The position numbers and the translations under genes were made by a program. A stretch of 11,916 nt of DNA. Origin: Rhodospirillales bacterium. Lineage in GTDB: Bacteria; Pseudomonadota; Alphaproteobacteria; UBA8366; JADFVY01. Of this stretch, positions 1 through 9,104 are shown in pieces (the first letter of the stretch is position 1; the number at the start of each line of letters is the position of its first letter). The notes under the pieces were generated by a model, which was not told the DNA's origin, ran no database searches, and saw only the letters and a list, made by a program, of their open reading frames with translations. The DNA is taken from assembly GCA_024644185.1 (NCBI GenBank), contig JAHELM010000032.1, forward strand, positions 1 to 11,916. Reading direction: 5' to 3'.

Positions 1-484
1 GTCGGCGTCGCCAGGCGGATGAAGTTCATGCCGGCCTTCAGCGACGGCACGCAGAGCTCGCTGTCCTCTTCTGGCGGCAGATCGACAACGATCAGCCCGT
101 CGACGCCGGCCGCCAGCGCATCGGTCAGAAAACGGTCGACGCCATAGCTGTAGATCGGATTGTAGTAGCCCATGAGGACGATCGGCGTGGCGTCGTCCCG
201 GGCGCGGAACAGCCGCACCAGTTCCAGCACCTTCGCCAGCTTCATGCCCGATTTCAGCGCCCGCAGCGAGGCCGCCTGGATCGCCGGGCCATCGGCCATC
301 GGGTCGGAGAACGGCATGCCCAGTTCGATCACGTCGGCGCCGGCTTCCGCCAGGCCAAGCACGATCTGCCTCGAGGTTTCGAAATCCGGATCGCCGGCGG
401 TGACGAAGGTCACCAGGCCGCCGCGTCCCGCCGCCTTCAGCGCCGCGAACCGGCGGCTGATCCGGCCGGAATCCGCGGCGCGGC

Positions 485-488
<4 letters not shown>
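1..488 (-). CDS. trpA: Tryptophan synthase alpha subunit, N-terminal part (cut by window edge)
   Basis: The alpha subunit cleaves indole-3-glycerol phosphate to indole and glyceraldehyde 3-phosphate and passes indole to TrpB through the alpha2beta2 tunnel in the cytoplasm. About 162 residues are present and the C-terminal part lies beyond the left edge. The reading frame gives GLVTFVTAGDPD near residue 24 and ELGMPFSDPMADGP near residue 55, the family signature carrying the catalytic Glu and Asp (Glu49 and Asp60 in the Salmonella enzyme). YNPIYSYG and DLPPEE follow as expected for the TIM barrel. The chosen start is GTG at 488-486, sharing bases with the trpB stop (GTGA), which implies translational coupling; no ATG suits the conserved N-terminus. 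It is the last visible gene of the trpF-trpB-trpA order. Identification is secure; only the start codon is inferred. Confidence 0.95.
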
Positions 489-1699
<1,211 letters not shown>

Positions 1700-1741
1700 G
1701 GATTCCGTTGGCTTTGTGCGTCAAACCGCTGAACCAGTCTG

Positions 1742-1770
1742 CTTTTAGAGGGCAAGCCGCGCGAACGCAA
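1742..1770 (-). promoter_or_regulatory. Possible internal promoter for trpBA
   Basis: On the minus strand TTGCGT (1770-1765) is separated by 17 bases from TAAAAG (1747-1742). This matches a sigma-70-type promoter at three and four of six positions. Transcription would start near 1735 and give a leader of about 35 bases before the trpB ATG. It lies in the only sizeable gap between pyrF and trpA. I see no leader peptide rich in Trp codons and no attenuator. This is inference from sequence resemblance only. Confidence 0.35.
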
Positions 1771-1832
1771 GCCAGAGCAGCGTCCCTTGAAAGGGCGGGC
1801 GATTTCAGACCGTCGAAGCGAACCGGTCCGGT

Positions 1833-2501
1833 TCAGTTCGGCGGGATATCGCCCCGGAGCGCCGCCACCGCCCCCAGGAACTGGCGAATGCGGTCCGGGT
1901 TCTTGACGCCCGGCCGGTCTTCGACCCCTGACGAGGTATCGACCACGCGGGCGCCGGACAGCCGCACCGCGTCGGCGACATTGGCGGCGTTCAGCCCGCC
2001 GGCCAGCATCCAGGGCAGCGGGAAGCGGGCATCCTTCAGCAGCATCCAGTCGAAGGCCAGCGCATTGCCACCCGGCAGCGCGCCCTTCATGTCCTTCGGC
2101 GGCTTGGCGTCGAACATCAGCCAGTCGGCAACGTCGTAATAGGCCGGCGCGCGGGCCAGGTCGTCGGGCCCGGCCACCGGGATCACCTTCATCACCGGGA
2201 TTCCTGTGCGGGCGCGCAGCGCCGCCACGCGGTCCGGCGTCTCCGAGCCGTGCAGTTGCAGCAGGTCCAGCGACACGCGGTCGAGAACCGCATCGATCGC
2301 CCCATCGTCGGCATCGACGAACAGGCCCACCCGCCCCACCCCGGCGGGCACCAGCGCCGCCAGCCTGGCGGCCGCATCCGGGCCGACCGCGCGCGGGCTG
2401 GGCGGATAGAAGACCAGGCCGACGAAGGCCGCGCCGGCCGCCACCGCGACGCGCATCGCGGCCTCGTCATTGATGCCGCATATCTTGGCGCGGACCGTCA
2501 T
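1833..2501 (-). CDS. trpF: Phosphoribosylanthranilate isomerase
   Basis: The enzyme converts N-(5-phosphoribosyl)anthranilate to CdRP by Amadori rearrangement, the third step from chorismate to tryptophan. It has 222 residues and a (beta-alpha)8 barrel pattern. KICGI at the N-terminus carries the general-base Cys8, and Asp131 in LMFDAKPP is the expected general acid. MLAGGLNAANV (165-175) and VVDTSSGVEDRPGVKN (186-201) form the phosphate-binding loops and C-terminal signature. Its ATG overlaps the pyrF stop by four bases (ATGA), so the two are probably translated together. A short inverted repeat, GAACCGG-T-CCGGTTC (1820-1834), covers the stop codon but has no U-tract, so I do not call it a terminator. 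Confidence 0.97.
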   Translation of the reverse strand: MTVRAKICGINDEAAMRVAVAAGAAFVGLVFYPPSPRAVGPDAAARLAALVPAGVGRVGLFVDADDGAIDAVLDRVSLDLLQLHGSETPDRVAALRARTGIPVMKVIPVAGPDDLARAPAYYDVADWLMFDAKPPKDMKGALPGGNALAFDWMLLKDARFPLPWMLAGGLNAANVADAVRLSGARVVDTSSGVEDRPGVKNPDRIRQFLGAVAALRGDIPPN

Positions 2502-3238
2502 GCGCCGTCGATTTCCGCCAGGATGGCACCGGCGGCGGCAACCGGATCGGCCGCCCCGGCGATCGGCCGCCCGATCACCAGAAAGTCGGCGCCGGCGGCC
2601 ATCGCCTCGCGCGGGGTCATCACCCGCTTCTGGTCGCCGGTTTCCGCCCCGGCCGGGCGGATGCCGGGCACGACCAGGGTGAAATCGGGCCCGCAGGCGG
2701 CGCGGATCGCGGCGATCTCACGCGGCGAACAAACCACGCCGTCCAGTCCGCAATCCCGGGTCAGCCGCGCCAGCCGCACCACCTGTTCGGCGACCGGCCC
2801 GATCTGGCCGACCGCCGCCACATCGGAACCGTCCATGCTGGTCAGCACGGTGACGGCGATCAGCTTCGGGCCGGGAATGCCCAGGCGCACCGCCTCGGAT
2901 ATGGCGGCCTCGCGCGCGGCGCGCATCATCGCCGCACCGCCCGAGGCGTGCACGTTCAGGATCATTGGCCGAAGGGCGATCGCGGCGCGCACCGCGCCGG
3001 CCACCGTATTCGGAATGTCGTGATATTTCAGGTCGAGGAACAGGTCGCCGCGATCGCCGGCCACCGCGCGCACGCCGTCGGGCCCGTGGGCGTTGAAGAA
3101 TTCCAGCCCCAGCTTGATGCCGCCGACGGCGCCGGCCAGCGCCCGTGCCAGGCTGCGCGCCCGGTCGAGATCCGCCGTGTCGATGGCAACGAGGATGGGG
3201 TTGCGGTTCCGTGATCTGGTCATGCCGGGACGTCGCAT
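2498..3238 (-). CDS. pyrF: Orotidine 5'-phosphate decarboxylase
   Basis: This enzyme decarboxylates OMP to UMP, the last step of de novo pyrimidine synthesis. The active-site block LDLKYHDIPNT is intact, with Asp69, Lys71 and Asp74, and Lys42 stands in IKLGLEFF; these form the Asp-Lys-Asp-Lys network of the family. VVPGIRPAG and VIGRPIAGAADP match the phosphate-binding C-terminal signature. The length is 246 residues from the first ATG (3238) or 241 from the second (3223). Neither has a clear Shine-Dalgarno sequence, and the protein similarity begins only around residue 14 (PILVAID), so the start is uncertain. The start region includes a fourth, degenerate copy of the 10-bp core of the tandem repeat immediately upstream. 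It is coupled to trpF by ATGA overlap. Both products act on phosphoribosyl compounds made with PRPP, but a regulatory link is only inferred. Confidence 0.96.
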   Translation of the reverse strand: MRRPGMTRSRNRNPILVAIDTADLDRARSLARALAGAVGGIKLGLEFFNAHGPDGVRAVAGDRGDLFLDLKYHDIPNTVAGAVRAAIALRPMILNVHASGGAAMMRAAREAAISEAVRLGIPGPKLIAVTVLTSMDGSDVAAVGQIGPVAEQVVRLARLTRDCGLDGVVCSPREIAAIRAACGPDFTLVVPGIRPAGAETGDQKRVMTPREAMAAGADFLVIGRPIAGAADPVAAAGAILAEIDGA

Positions 3239-3240
3239 TG

Positions 3241-3291
3241 TGATCTGGTGGCAGGGGTGATCTGGTGGCTGGGGTGATCTGGTGGCAGGGG
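3241..3291. repeat. Three tandem copies of a 17-bp sequence upstream of pyrF
   Basis: The unit TGATCTGGTGGCAGGGG occurs at 3241-3257, 3258-3274 (A to T at unit position 13) and 3275-3291, head to tail without spacers. A core of ten bases, GTGATCTGGT, begins at 3240, 3257 and 3274 and again at 3211, inside the pyrF start region. The unit is not a multiple of three, so the array is unlikely to be coding. It occupies almost half of the 119-base gap between lapA and pyrF and ends two bases from the first possible pyrF ATG. It would form part of the pyrF leader or promoter. Origin by slippage is likely; a regulatory role is unknown. Confidence 0.9.
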
Positions 3292-3357
3292 CAATTCGGT
3301 CACGGGGGGTTTACACCACCCGCCACGGAAGGCAAAAGCTCTTTGCACCAATCGGCG

Positions 3358-3732
3358 TCAGCGCTGCATCGCCGCGGGCGGCATGGCCGGCACCGGCAGG
3401 CCGGTTGGCGACGATTTTGCGGATTTCGTCGCGGCGGCACGTTCGGCATCGCCGACCCTGCGGCGCAAATCCTCGATTTCGGATTCGCGCTTGCGCAGGG
3501 CACGTTCGGCGACCCGGGCGCGCGACCGGGCACGGCCGGCGCCCAGCCAGGCCACGGCGCCGCCGGCCATGAAGCCGAGCGCAAGCCCGCCCAGCGCCAC
3601 CAGGAAGACCGGTGCGTCGACGTTGAAAGGCAGCGGCCACAGACCCAGCGTCACCGTCTGCATGTTGGAAACGGCGAACAGCACCGCCAACAGTATCAGA
3701 GGCGCGGCCAGGGACCAGTAGATCAGCCTCAT
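3358..3732 (-). CDS. lapA: LapA-domain (DUF1049) small inner-membrane protein
   Basis: The protein has 124 residues and is predicted to sit in the inner membrane. The first membrane segment is about residues 4-22, with the family-typical VSNMQTVTL just after it. The second is about 42-65, rich in Gly and Ala. An Arg/Glu-rich stretch (66-100), probably a cytoplasmic coiled coil, and a low-complexity Pro/Ala tail follow. This layout matches LapA/YciS, which in E. coli works with LapB (YciM) in lipopolysaccharide assembly and control of LpxC turnover. No lapB is in this window. It starts 22 bases after the ihfB stop, so the two are probably one operon, a common pairing in proteobacteria. The family call is good; function in this organism is inferred. 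Confidence 0.85.
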   Translation of the reverse strand: MRLIYWSLAAPLILLAVLFAVSNMQTVTLGLWPLPFNVDAPVFLVALGGLALGFMAGGAVAWLGAGRARSRARVAERALRKRESEIEDLRRRVGDAERAAATKSAKSSPTGLPVPAMPPAAMQR

Positions 3733-3754
3733 GGGGCGACCCCGCGAGATCGGC

Positions 3755-4042
3755 TCAACGAGAGCCGCTATTGACGAGATCGCGCAATTGCTTGCCCGTC
3801 TTGAAGAAAGGCACGGTTTTCGAATCGACCGACACGGCGACGCCGGTGCGCGGATTGCGGCCGGTTCGTGCGTCGCGGTGTTTTACCGAAAACGTTCCGA
3901 AGCCGCGAAGCTCGACACGGTCGCCGCGCTCAAGCGCGCCGGAAATCTCATCGAAAACAGTGGTTACGATACGTTCGACATCCCGGTGATAGAGATGCGG
4001 ATGGCTTTCCGCCAGTCGTTGAATCAGTTCCGATTTTGTCAT
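3755..4042 (-). CDS. ihfB: Integration host factor beta subunit
   Basis: With IhfA this subunit forms a heterodimer that binds DNA specifically and bends it sharply, acting in recombination, replication and transcription. The 95-residue protein begins MTKSELIQRL, as E. coli IhfB does. GFGTF at 48-52 and GRNPRTG at 61-67, with Pro64 at the tip of the DNA-intercalating beta arm, are intact. I chose the ATG at 4042 because it matches the family start. Two upstream in-frame ATGs (4057 and 4153) would add residues without similarity. A purine-rich AAGG lies about 10 bases before the start. The gene follows rpsA as in many proteobacteria but is separated from it by a strong terminator, so it probably has its own promoter. 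Confidence 0.97.
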   Translation of the reverse strand: MTKSELIQRLAESHPHLYHRDVERIVTTVFDEISGALERGDRVELRGFGTFSVKHRDARTGRNPRTGVAVSVDSKTVPFFKTGKQLRDLVNSGSR

Positions 4043-4134
4043 TGAGGACGCCTTCATGCTGAAAAGGCGGCGTCGGCCCGCAACGGACCTCCCACCCTGG
4101 GCACTGCGTTCGCGCATGTGCCTTGCCAAGAATG

Positions 4135-4163
4135 AGCGTGCCAAACCCGGCACGGCCCGTCAA
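4135..4163 (-). promoter_or_regulatory. Possible ihfB promoter overlapped by an inverted repeat
   Basis: On the minus strand TTGACG (4163-4158) is followed after 17 bases by CACGCT (4140-4135). The -35 element is good and the -10 element poor. The spacer holds a perfect inverted repeat, CGTGCC-AAACCC-GGCACG (4137-4154), which could be an operator or a hairpin. A promoter is needed here because an rpsA terminator lies just upstream. Assignment to sigma-70 is tentative. Confidence 0.3.
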
Positions 4164-4236
4164 GCGGCAACCCTCCATAAACAAAGGCATTTCCGATTTC
4201 GTTGCATCAACGGACCAAAATCGGGCCCGGCGCTCG

Positions 4237-4272
4237 AAAAAGAACGGCCCGCCTCGTCGAGGCGGGCCGTTC
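4237..4272 (-). terminator. Intrinsic terminator of rpsA
   Basis: A perfect stem is formed by 4242-4255 pairing with 4259-4272 (arms of the type GAACGGCCCGCC), with a 3-base loop. Read on the minus strand it is followed at once by TTTTT (4241-4237). It begins 24 bases after the rpsA stop. On the plus strand no T-run follows, so it is directional. It separates rpsA from ihfB. Confidence 0.93.
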
Positions 4273-4295
4273 CGATTACCACCGTCCGACAGCGC

Positions 4296-6008
<1,713 letters not shown>

Positions 6009-6073
6009 GTTTCTTCAAAGTCCTTTCAAATCGTTCGTTTTTCCGGCCAGCCGGTTGTTTCCGGCGGTCTTCT

Positions 6074-6095
6074 GCACACAATTCGCACACATTCC
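6074..6095. repeat. Imperfect 11-bp tandem direct repeat in the rpsA leader/promoter region
   Basis: GCACACAATTC (6074-6084) is followed directly by GCACACATTCC (6085-6095), matching at nine of eleven positions. The period is about one helical turn. It lies 66-87 bases upstream of the rpsA ATG. It may be a protein-binding site or chance in a short gap. Confidence 0.5.
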
Positions 6096-6136
6096 ACGCC
6101 ACCACGTCGGGCGGCGGAGACGGCGTGCGTCGTCCT

Positions 6137-6799
6137 TCATTGTCCTCTTGGTCTCTCGGTCTGGCCGGTCCGCTTGCCGATCGCCCGCATGGCCGCATCG
6201 AATGCCGCATCGGCATCCAGCGCGGACGTGTCGAGTATCACGGCATCCGGGGCCGGCTTCATCGGCGCAACCTTGCGCGCGCTGTCACGGGCATCCCGTT
6301 CCTGCAAATCCTCAAGGACGCGCGCATATATAATGGTCTCGCCACGATTCAGCAACTCCTTATGGCGTCGCGCCGCGCGGACCTCCATCGAGGCAACGAC
6401 GAACAGCTTGGCGTCGGCGTCCGGGCAGACCACGGTGCCGATGTCGCGCCCATCCAGAACGGCCCCCGGGGCGCCGCCCGGCGGGCGGGTGGCAAAGTCG
6501 CGCTGGAACTGCAGCAACGCCTGCCGCACCGCGGGAATCGCCGAGACCCTGGAGGCTGCCTGCGCGGCCGCGTCGCCGGCCAATTCGGGATCGTCCAGCG
6601 TGGCCAGATCCAGTGCCAGCGCGGCCCGCGTCGCGGCAACCGGATCGTCGGGATCGCCGCCGTTCCGCAGCACCGCCACGCCGACCGCGCGATAGAGCTT
6701 GCCGGTATCGAGATGGACATATCCCAGTGCCGCCGCGATGCGCCGGGCCAGCGTACCCTTGCCCGACGCCGCGGGTCCGTCGATCGCCACCACCGTCAC
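6137..6799 (-). CDS. cmk: Cytidylate (CMP/dCMP) kinase
   Basis: Cmk phosphorylates CMP and dCMP with ATP and recycles nucleotides from RNA and phospholipid turnover. The 220-residue protein has the Walker A loop GPAASGKGT at residues 8-16, then HLDTGKLYRAVG, the nucleotide-binding DGRDIGTVV near residue 115, and the lid-like ERDARDSARKVAPMK stretch; all are family signatures. The residue after LDTG is Lys where many homologues have Ala or Ser, probably harmless. Its ATG overlaps the aroA stop by four bases (ATGA), indicating coupling. The order aroA-cmk-rpsA is widely conserved in proteobacteria. Confidence 0.97.
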   Translation of the reverse strand: MTVVAIDGPAASGKGTLARRIAAALGYVHLDTGKLYRAVGVAVLRNGGDPDDPVAATRAALALDLATLDDPELAGDAAAQAASRVSAIPAVRQALLQFQRDFATRPPGGAPGAVLDGRDIGTVVCPDADAKLFVVASMEVRAARRHKELLNRGETIIYARVLEDLQERDARDSARKVAPMKPAPDAVILDTSALDADAAFDAAMRAIGKRTGQTERPRGQ

Positions 6800-8130
6800 G
6801 CCGCGAACCCTGCCCGGATGTCGGCGCCAAGCCCGTTCATCAATGCGGTGAAGCCGGGGAAGCTGGTGTCGATCGGCGAGGCATCGTCGACCGAGACCGG
6901 TTTGGCGGACGCGCAGCCGAGCACGAGAAAGCTCATGGCGATGCGGTGGTCGAGATCGGTGACGATGCGGCCGCCGCCGGGTACCGCCCCGCCGGTGCCA
7001 TGCACCACGAGGCTGTCCTGGCCTTCCTCGACGGAAACGCCGCAGGCGGCCAGGCCGCGCGCCATCGCCGCCAGCCGGTCGCTTTCCTTGACCCGCAGCT
7101 CGCCGAGGCCGCGCATCACCGTCTTGCCGGACGCGAAGGCCGCGGCCACCGCCAGCACCGGATATTCGTCGATCATCGAAGGCGCGCGCGACGCCGGTAC
7201 TTCAATCCCGCGCAGCGACCCGGCCTCGACATGCAGATCCGCCACCGGTTCGCCGGCGACTTCGCGCGGATTGCGCAGCTCGATCGCGGCGCCCATTTCG
7301 CGCAGGCTGTCGAGCAACCCCGTGCGCCGCGGATTGACGCCGACGTCGCGCAGCAGGATCGCCGATCCGGGCGCCAGCAGCGCGGCGACGATCGGAAAGG
7401 CCGCCGAGCTGATATCGGCCGGCACCGATACGGCCCGGCCGATCAGTTCGGGCTGGCCGGTCACGGTGACCGCCAGCGCCCCGTCGGGCTGCTCGACGAC
7501 GTCGACGGTCGCGCCGAAATGCCGCAGCATGCGTTCCGTATGGTCGCGCGTCGGCTCGGTCTCGATGGCGGTGGTACGGCCGGGCGTGTTCAAGCCGGCC
7601 AGCAGAACCGCCGATTTTACCTGCGCCGAGGCAACCGGAAGCCGATAGGCGATCGGCATCGGTTCCGACGCCCCGACGATGGCCAGCGGCATGCGCCCGC
7701 CGGCCCGCGTCACCATCCGGGCGCCCATCTGTTCCAGCGGCCCCTGCACCCGCGCCATCGGTCGCCGGCACAGCGAGGCGTCGCCGGTCATGAAGGCGGT
7801 CATCGGATGGCTGGCCAGAACGCCCAGCAGCAGCCGTGCCGCCGTGCCCGAATTTCCCATGTCGAGAACCGCCGACGGCTCCCGCAGGCCGCCAAGGCCA
7901 ACGCCCTGGACCCGCCATGTGCCATCGCCATCGCGCGTTACCGTCGCCCCCAGCGCCCGCATCGCCTCGGCGGTGCGCAGCACGTCCTCCCCCTCCAGCA
8001 AGCCCTCGACGGTCGTCTCGCCGATGGCCAGCGCACCGATCAGCAGCGACCGGTGCGAAATCGACTTGTCTCCGGGAACCCGGATATTGCCCGCCAGTGG
8101 CCTGGCGCGGTAGGCGGTCAGCGGCTGCAT
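6796..8130 (-). CDS. aroA: 3-phosphoshikimate 1-carboxyvinyltransferase (EPSP synthase, class II-like)
   Basis: The enzyme transfers enolpyruvyl from PEP to shikimate 3-phosphate, the sixth shikimate step, in the cytoplasm. The 444-residue protein has PGDKSISHRSLL (19-30), GNSGTAAR (92-99), RPMARV (123-128), EPTRDHTERM (192-201), DEYP (321-324) and LRVKESDRL (345-353). The RPM.RV and TRDHTE.M blocks resemble class II enzymes such as CP4 rather than the E. coli type. The residue matching E. coli Gly96 and CP4 Ala100 is Gly95. I start at ATG 8130 because GAGGA lies five bases upstream and homology begins there; the frame stays open to 8445, but that extension has no recognisable protein character. 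It is coupled to cmk by ATGA. No convincing promoter is seen in the 292 bases shared with the divergent FYDLN gene. Confidence 0.96.
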   Translation of the reverse strand: MQPLTAYRARPLAGNIRVPGDKSISHRSLLIGALAIGETTVEGLLEGEDVLRTAEAMRALGATVTRDGDGTWRVQGVGLGGLREPSAVLDMGNSGTAARLLLGVLASHPMTAFMTGDASLCRRPMARVQGPLEQMGARMVTRAGGRMPLAIVGASEPMPIAYRLPVASAQVKSAVLLAGLNTPGRTTAIETEPTRDHTERMLRHFGATVDVVEQPDGALAVTVTGQPELIGRAVSVPADISSAAFPIVAALLAPGSAILLRDVGVNPRRTGLLDSLREMGAAIELRNPREVAGEPVADLHVEAGSLRGIEVPASRAPSMIDEYPVLAVAAAFASGKTVMRGLGELRVKESDRLAAMARGLAACGVSVEEGQDSLVVHGTGGAVPGGGRIVTDLDHRIAMSFLVLGCASAKPVSVDDASPIDTSFPGFTALMNGLGADIRAGFAA

Positions 8131-8390
8131 CGAAATCCTCGAAACGAAACCCGTTGGAAAATCGCCGGGCTGGCCAGCGCGGTGAAGCCTGTAGCATAAT
8201 CGACCGGGCTGGAACAGAGGCGCGGGGCGGCCTTGTTGCCGTCCGCGATAAATTTGCTTTTGACAGTCGCGCGCCGCCGTGGCAATTGCCATGCAACATT
8301 CGCAAGAAACCGCCGTCGGCGGGCCGGTTGCTTCGGGGACGTCCCTGGCCGAAATCGGCGGGATGCCGCGCAATGCCGAATTTTTGCAAT

Positions 8391-8407
8391 TGATTGAGCT
8401 CAATCGA
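8391..8407. promoter_or_regulatory. Palindrome just before the FYDLN gene ribosome binding site
   Basis: GATTGAGCTCAATC (8392-8405) is a perfect 14-bp palindrome. It ends a few bases before AAGGAG (8410-8415), the ribosome binding site of the next gene. It may be an operator or a small 5-bp hairpin with a 4-base loop. A consensus TTGACA stands upstream at 8260-8265, but without a good -10 element at the right distance. The function is unknown. Confidence 0.45.
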
Positions 8408-8422
8408 GAAGGAGTTACGACC

Positions 8423-8755
8423 GTGGCCAAACCCGAATGGGGCACGAAACGGATTTGCCAGAGTTGCAGCGCACCGTTCTACGATCTGCGGCGGGATCCG
8501 ATCGCCTGCCCGAAATGCGGCGCGCCCTTCGATCCGGAAGCGGTTCTGAAATCGCGGCGTGGCCGGGGCGTCGAGGAAGCGCCGGTGGCCAGGCCGAAAC
8601 CGAAGCCGGAGGTGGTGGCCGATGAACTGGCCATCGTCGGTGAGGAGCTGATCGACGACGAAGACGAGGACGACGAGATTCTCGAGGACGCGAGCGATCT
8701 GGGCGACGACGATATCGAAGTGCTGGAGCCCGGCGAGGATGAGGAAGAGGTCTGA
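8423..8755 (+). CDS. FYDLN acid family (TIGR02300-type) zinc-ribbon protein
   Basis: This 110-residue protein belongs to the FYDLN acid domain family, widespread in alphaproteobacteria and of unknown function. It opens MAKPEWGTKRICQSC. Four cysteines, Cys12, Cys15, Cys29 and Cys32, form a probable zinc ribbon (CxxC-x13-CxxC). The name motif is present as FYDL with Arg in place of the usual Asn (residues 19-23). Residues 67-110 are dominated by Asp and Glu. The fold suggests a nucleic-acid- or RNA-polymerase-associated factor, but that is inference. The start is GTG at 8423, with AAGGAG eight bases upstream. An in-frame ATG at 8279 would add 48 residues without family similarity, so I reject it. 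It is followed by tRNA-Ala and divergent from aroA, an arrangement familiar in the class. Confidence 0.9.
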   Translation: MAKPEWGTKRICQSCSAPFYDLRRDPIACPKCGAPFDPEAVLKSRRGRGVEEAPVARPKPKPEVVADELAIVGEELIDDEDEDDEILEDASDLGDDDIEVLEPGEDEEEV

Positions 8756-8808
8756 GCGAGCCCTGCCGGAGAAATACCGGGGCTGGTGACCGCCCGCGAA
8801 TTTTTCGC

Positions 8809-8836
8809 TTGCGCGGCACGGATGGGGGCTTATAAG
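8809..8836 (+). promoter_or_regulatory. Promoter of tRNA-Ala
   Basis: TTGCGC (8809-8814) and TATAAG (8831-8836) are spaced by 16 bases, giving a start near 8843. The -10 element matches the sigma-70 consensus at five of six positions. The leader then carries a perfect 7-bp hairpin, CGCCGGG-CACAGA-CCCGGCG (8848-8867), ten bases before the mature tRNA. Confidence 0.6.
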
Positions 8837-8877
8837 AGAGCCGACTTCGCCGGGCACAGACCCGGCGCTCCGTTCTT

Positions 8878-8953
<76 letters not shown>

Positions 8954-8960
8954 AGATTCG

Positions 8961-8994
8961 CAAGGGGTTCGGCGTTTTCACGCCGGACCCCTTG
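8961..8994 (+). terminator. Probable terminator hairpin after tRNA-Ala
   Basis: CAAGGGGT (8961-8968) pairs with ACCCCTTG (8987-8994) and CGGCG (8970-8974) with CGCCG (8981-8985), with one T-G wobble between and a TTTTCA loop. It starts seven bases after the tRNA. The following bases (GTCGTT) are only weakly T-rich, so it may act as a processing or stability element instead. Confidence 0.55.
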
Positions 8995-9104
8995 GTCGTT
9001 CGGGCGACCGCCGGGCGATCGTTGGCATGGGGCTTGGCCGCCGATGGCCGGGGCTTTCCAGAGTATTGCGACATCGGAAACCTGACCCGCGAGGAGCCGT
9101 TGCG

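Noticed and set aside
1820..1834. Inverted repeat over the trpF stop as a terminator
   Set aside because: The stem is only six pairs after allowing a loop and no U-run follows.
4124..4144. Sigma-54-like sequence TGGCACG before ihfB
   Set aside because: The -24 part fits, but at the correct spacing the -12 part reads TTCT, not TTGC, so the essential GC is missing.
8131..8445. N-terminal extension of aroA to an ATG at 8445
   Set aside because: It would overlap the divergent FYDLN gene, shows no homology, and ATG 8130 has a good Shine-Dalgarno sequence.
7202..8857. A 551-residue minus-strand frame and a 528-residue plus-strand frame (6613-8199) over aroA and cmk
   Set aside because: Both overlap genes with clear active-site motifs, are low-complexity Arg/Ala/Gly translations, and show no family signature.
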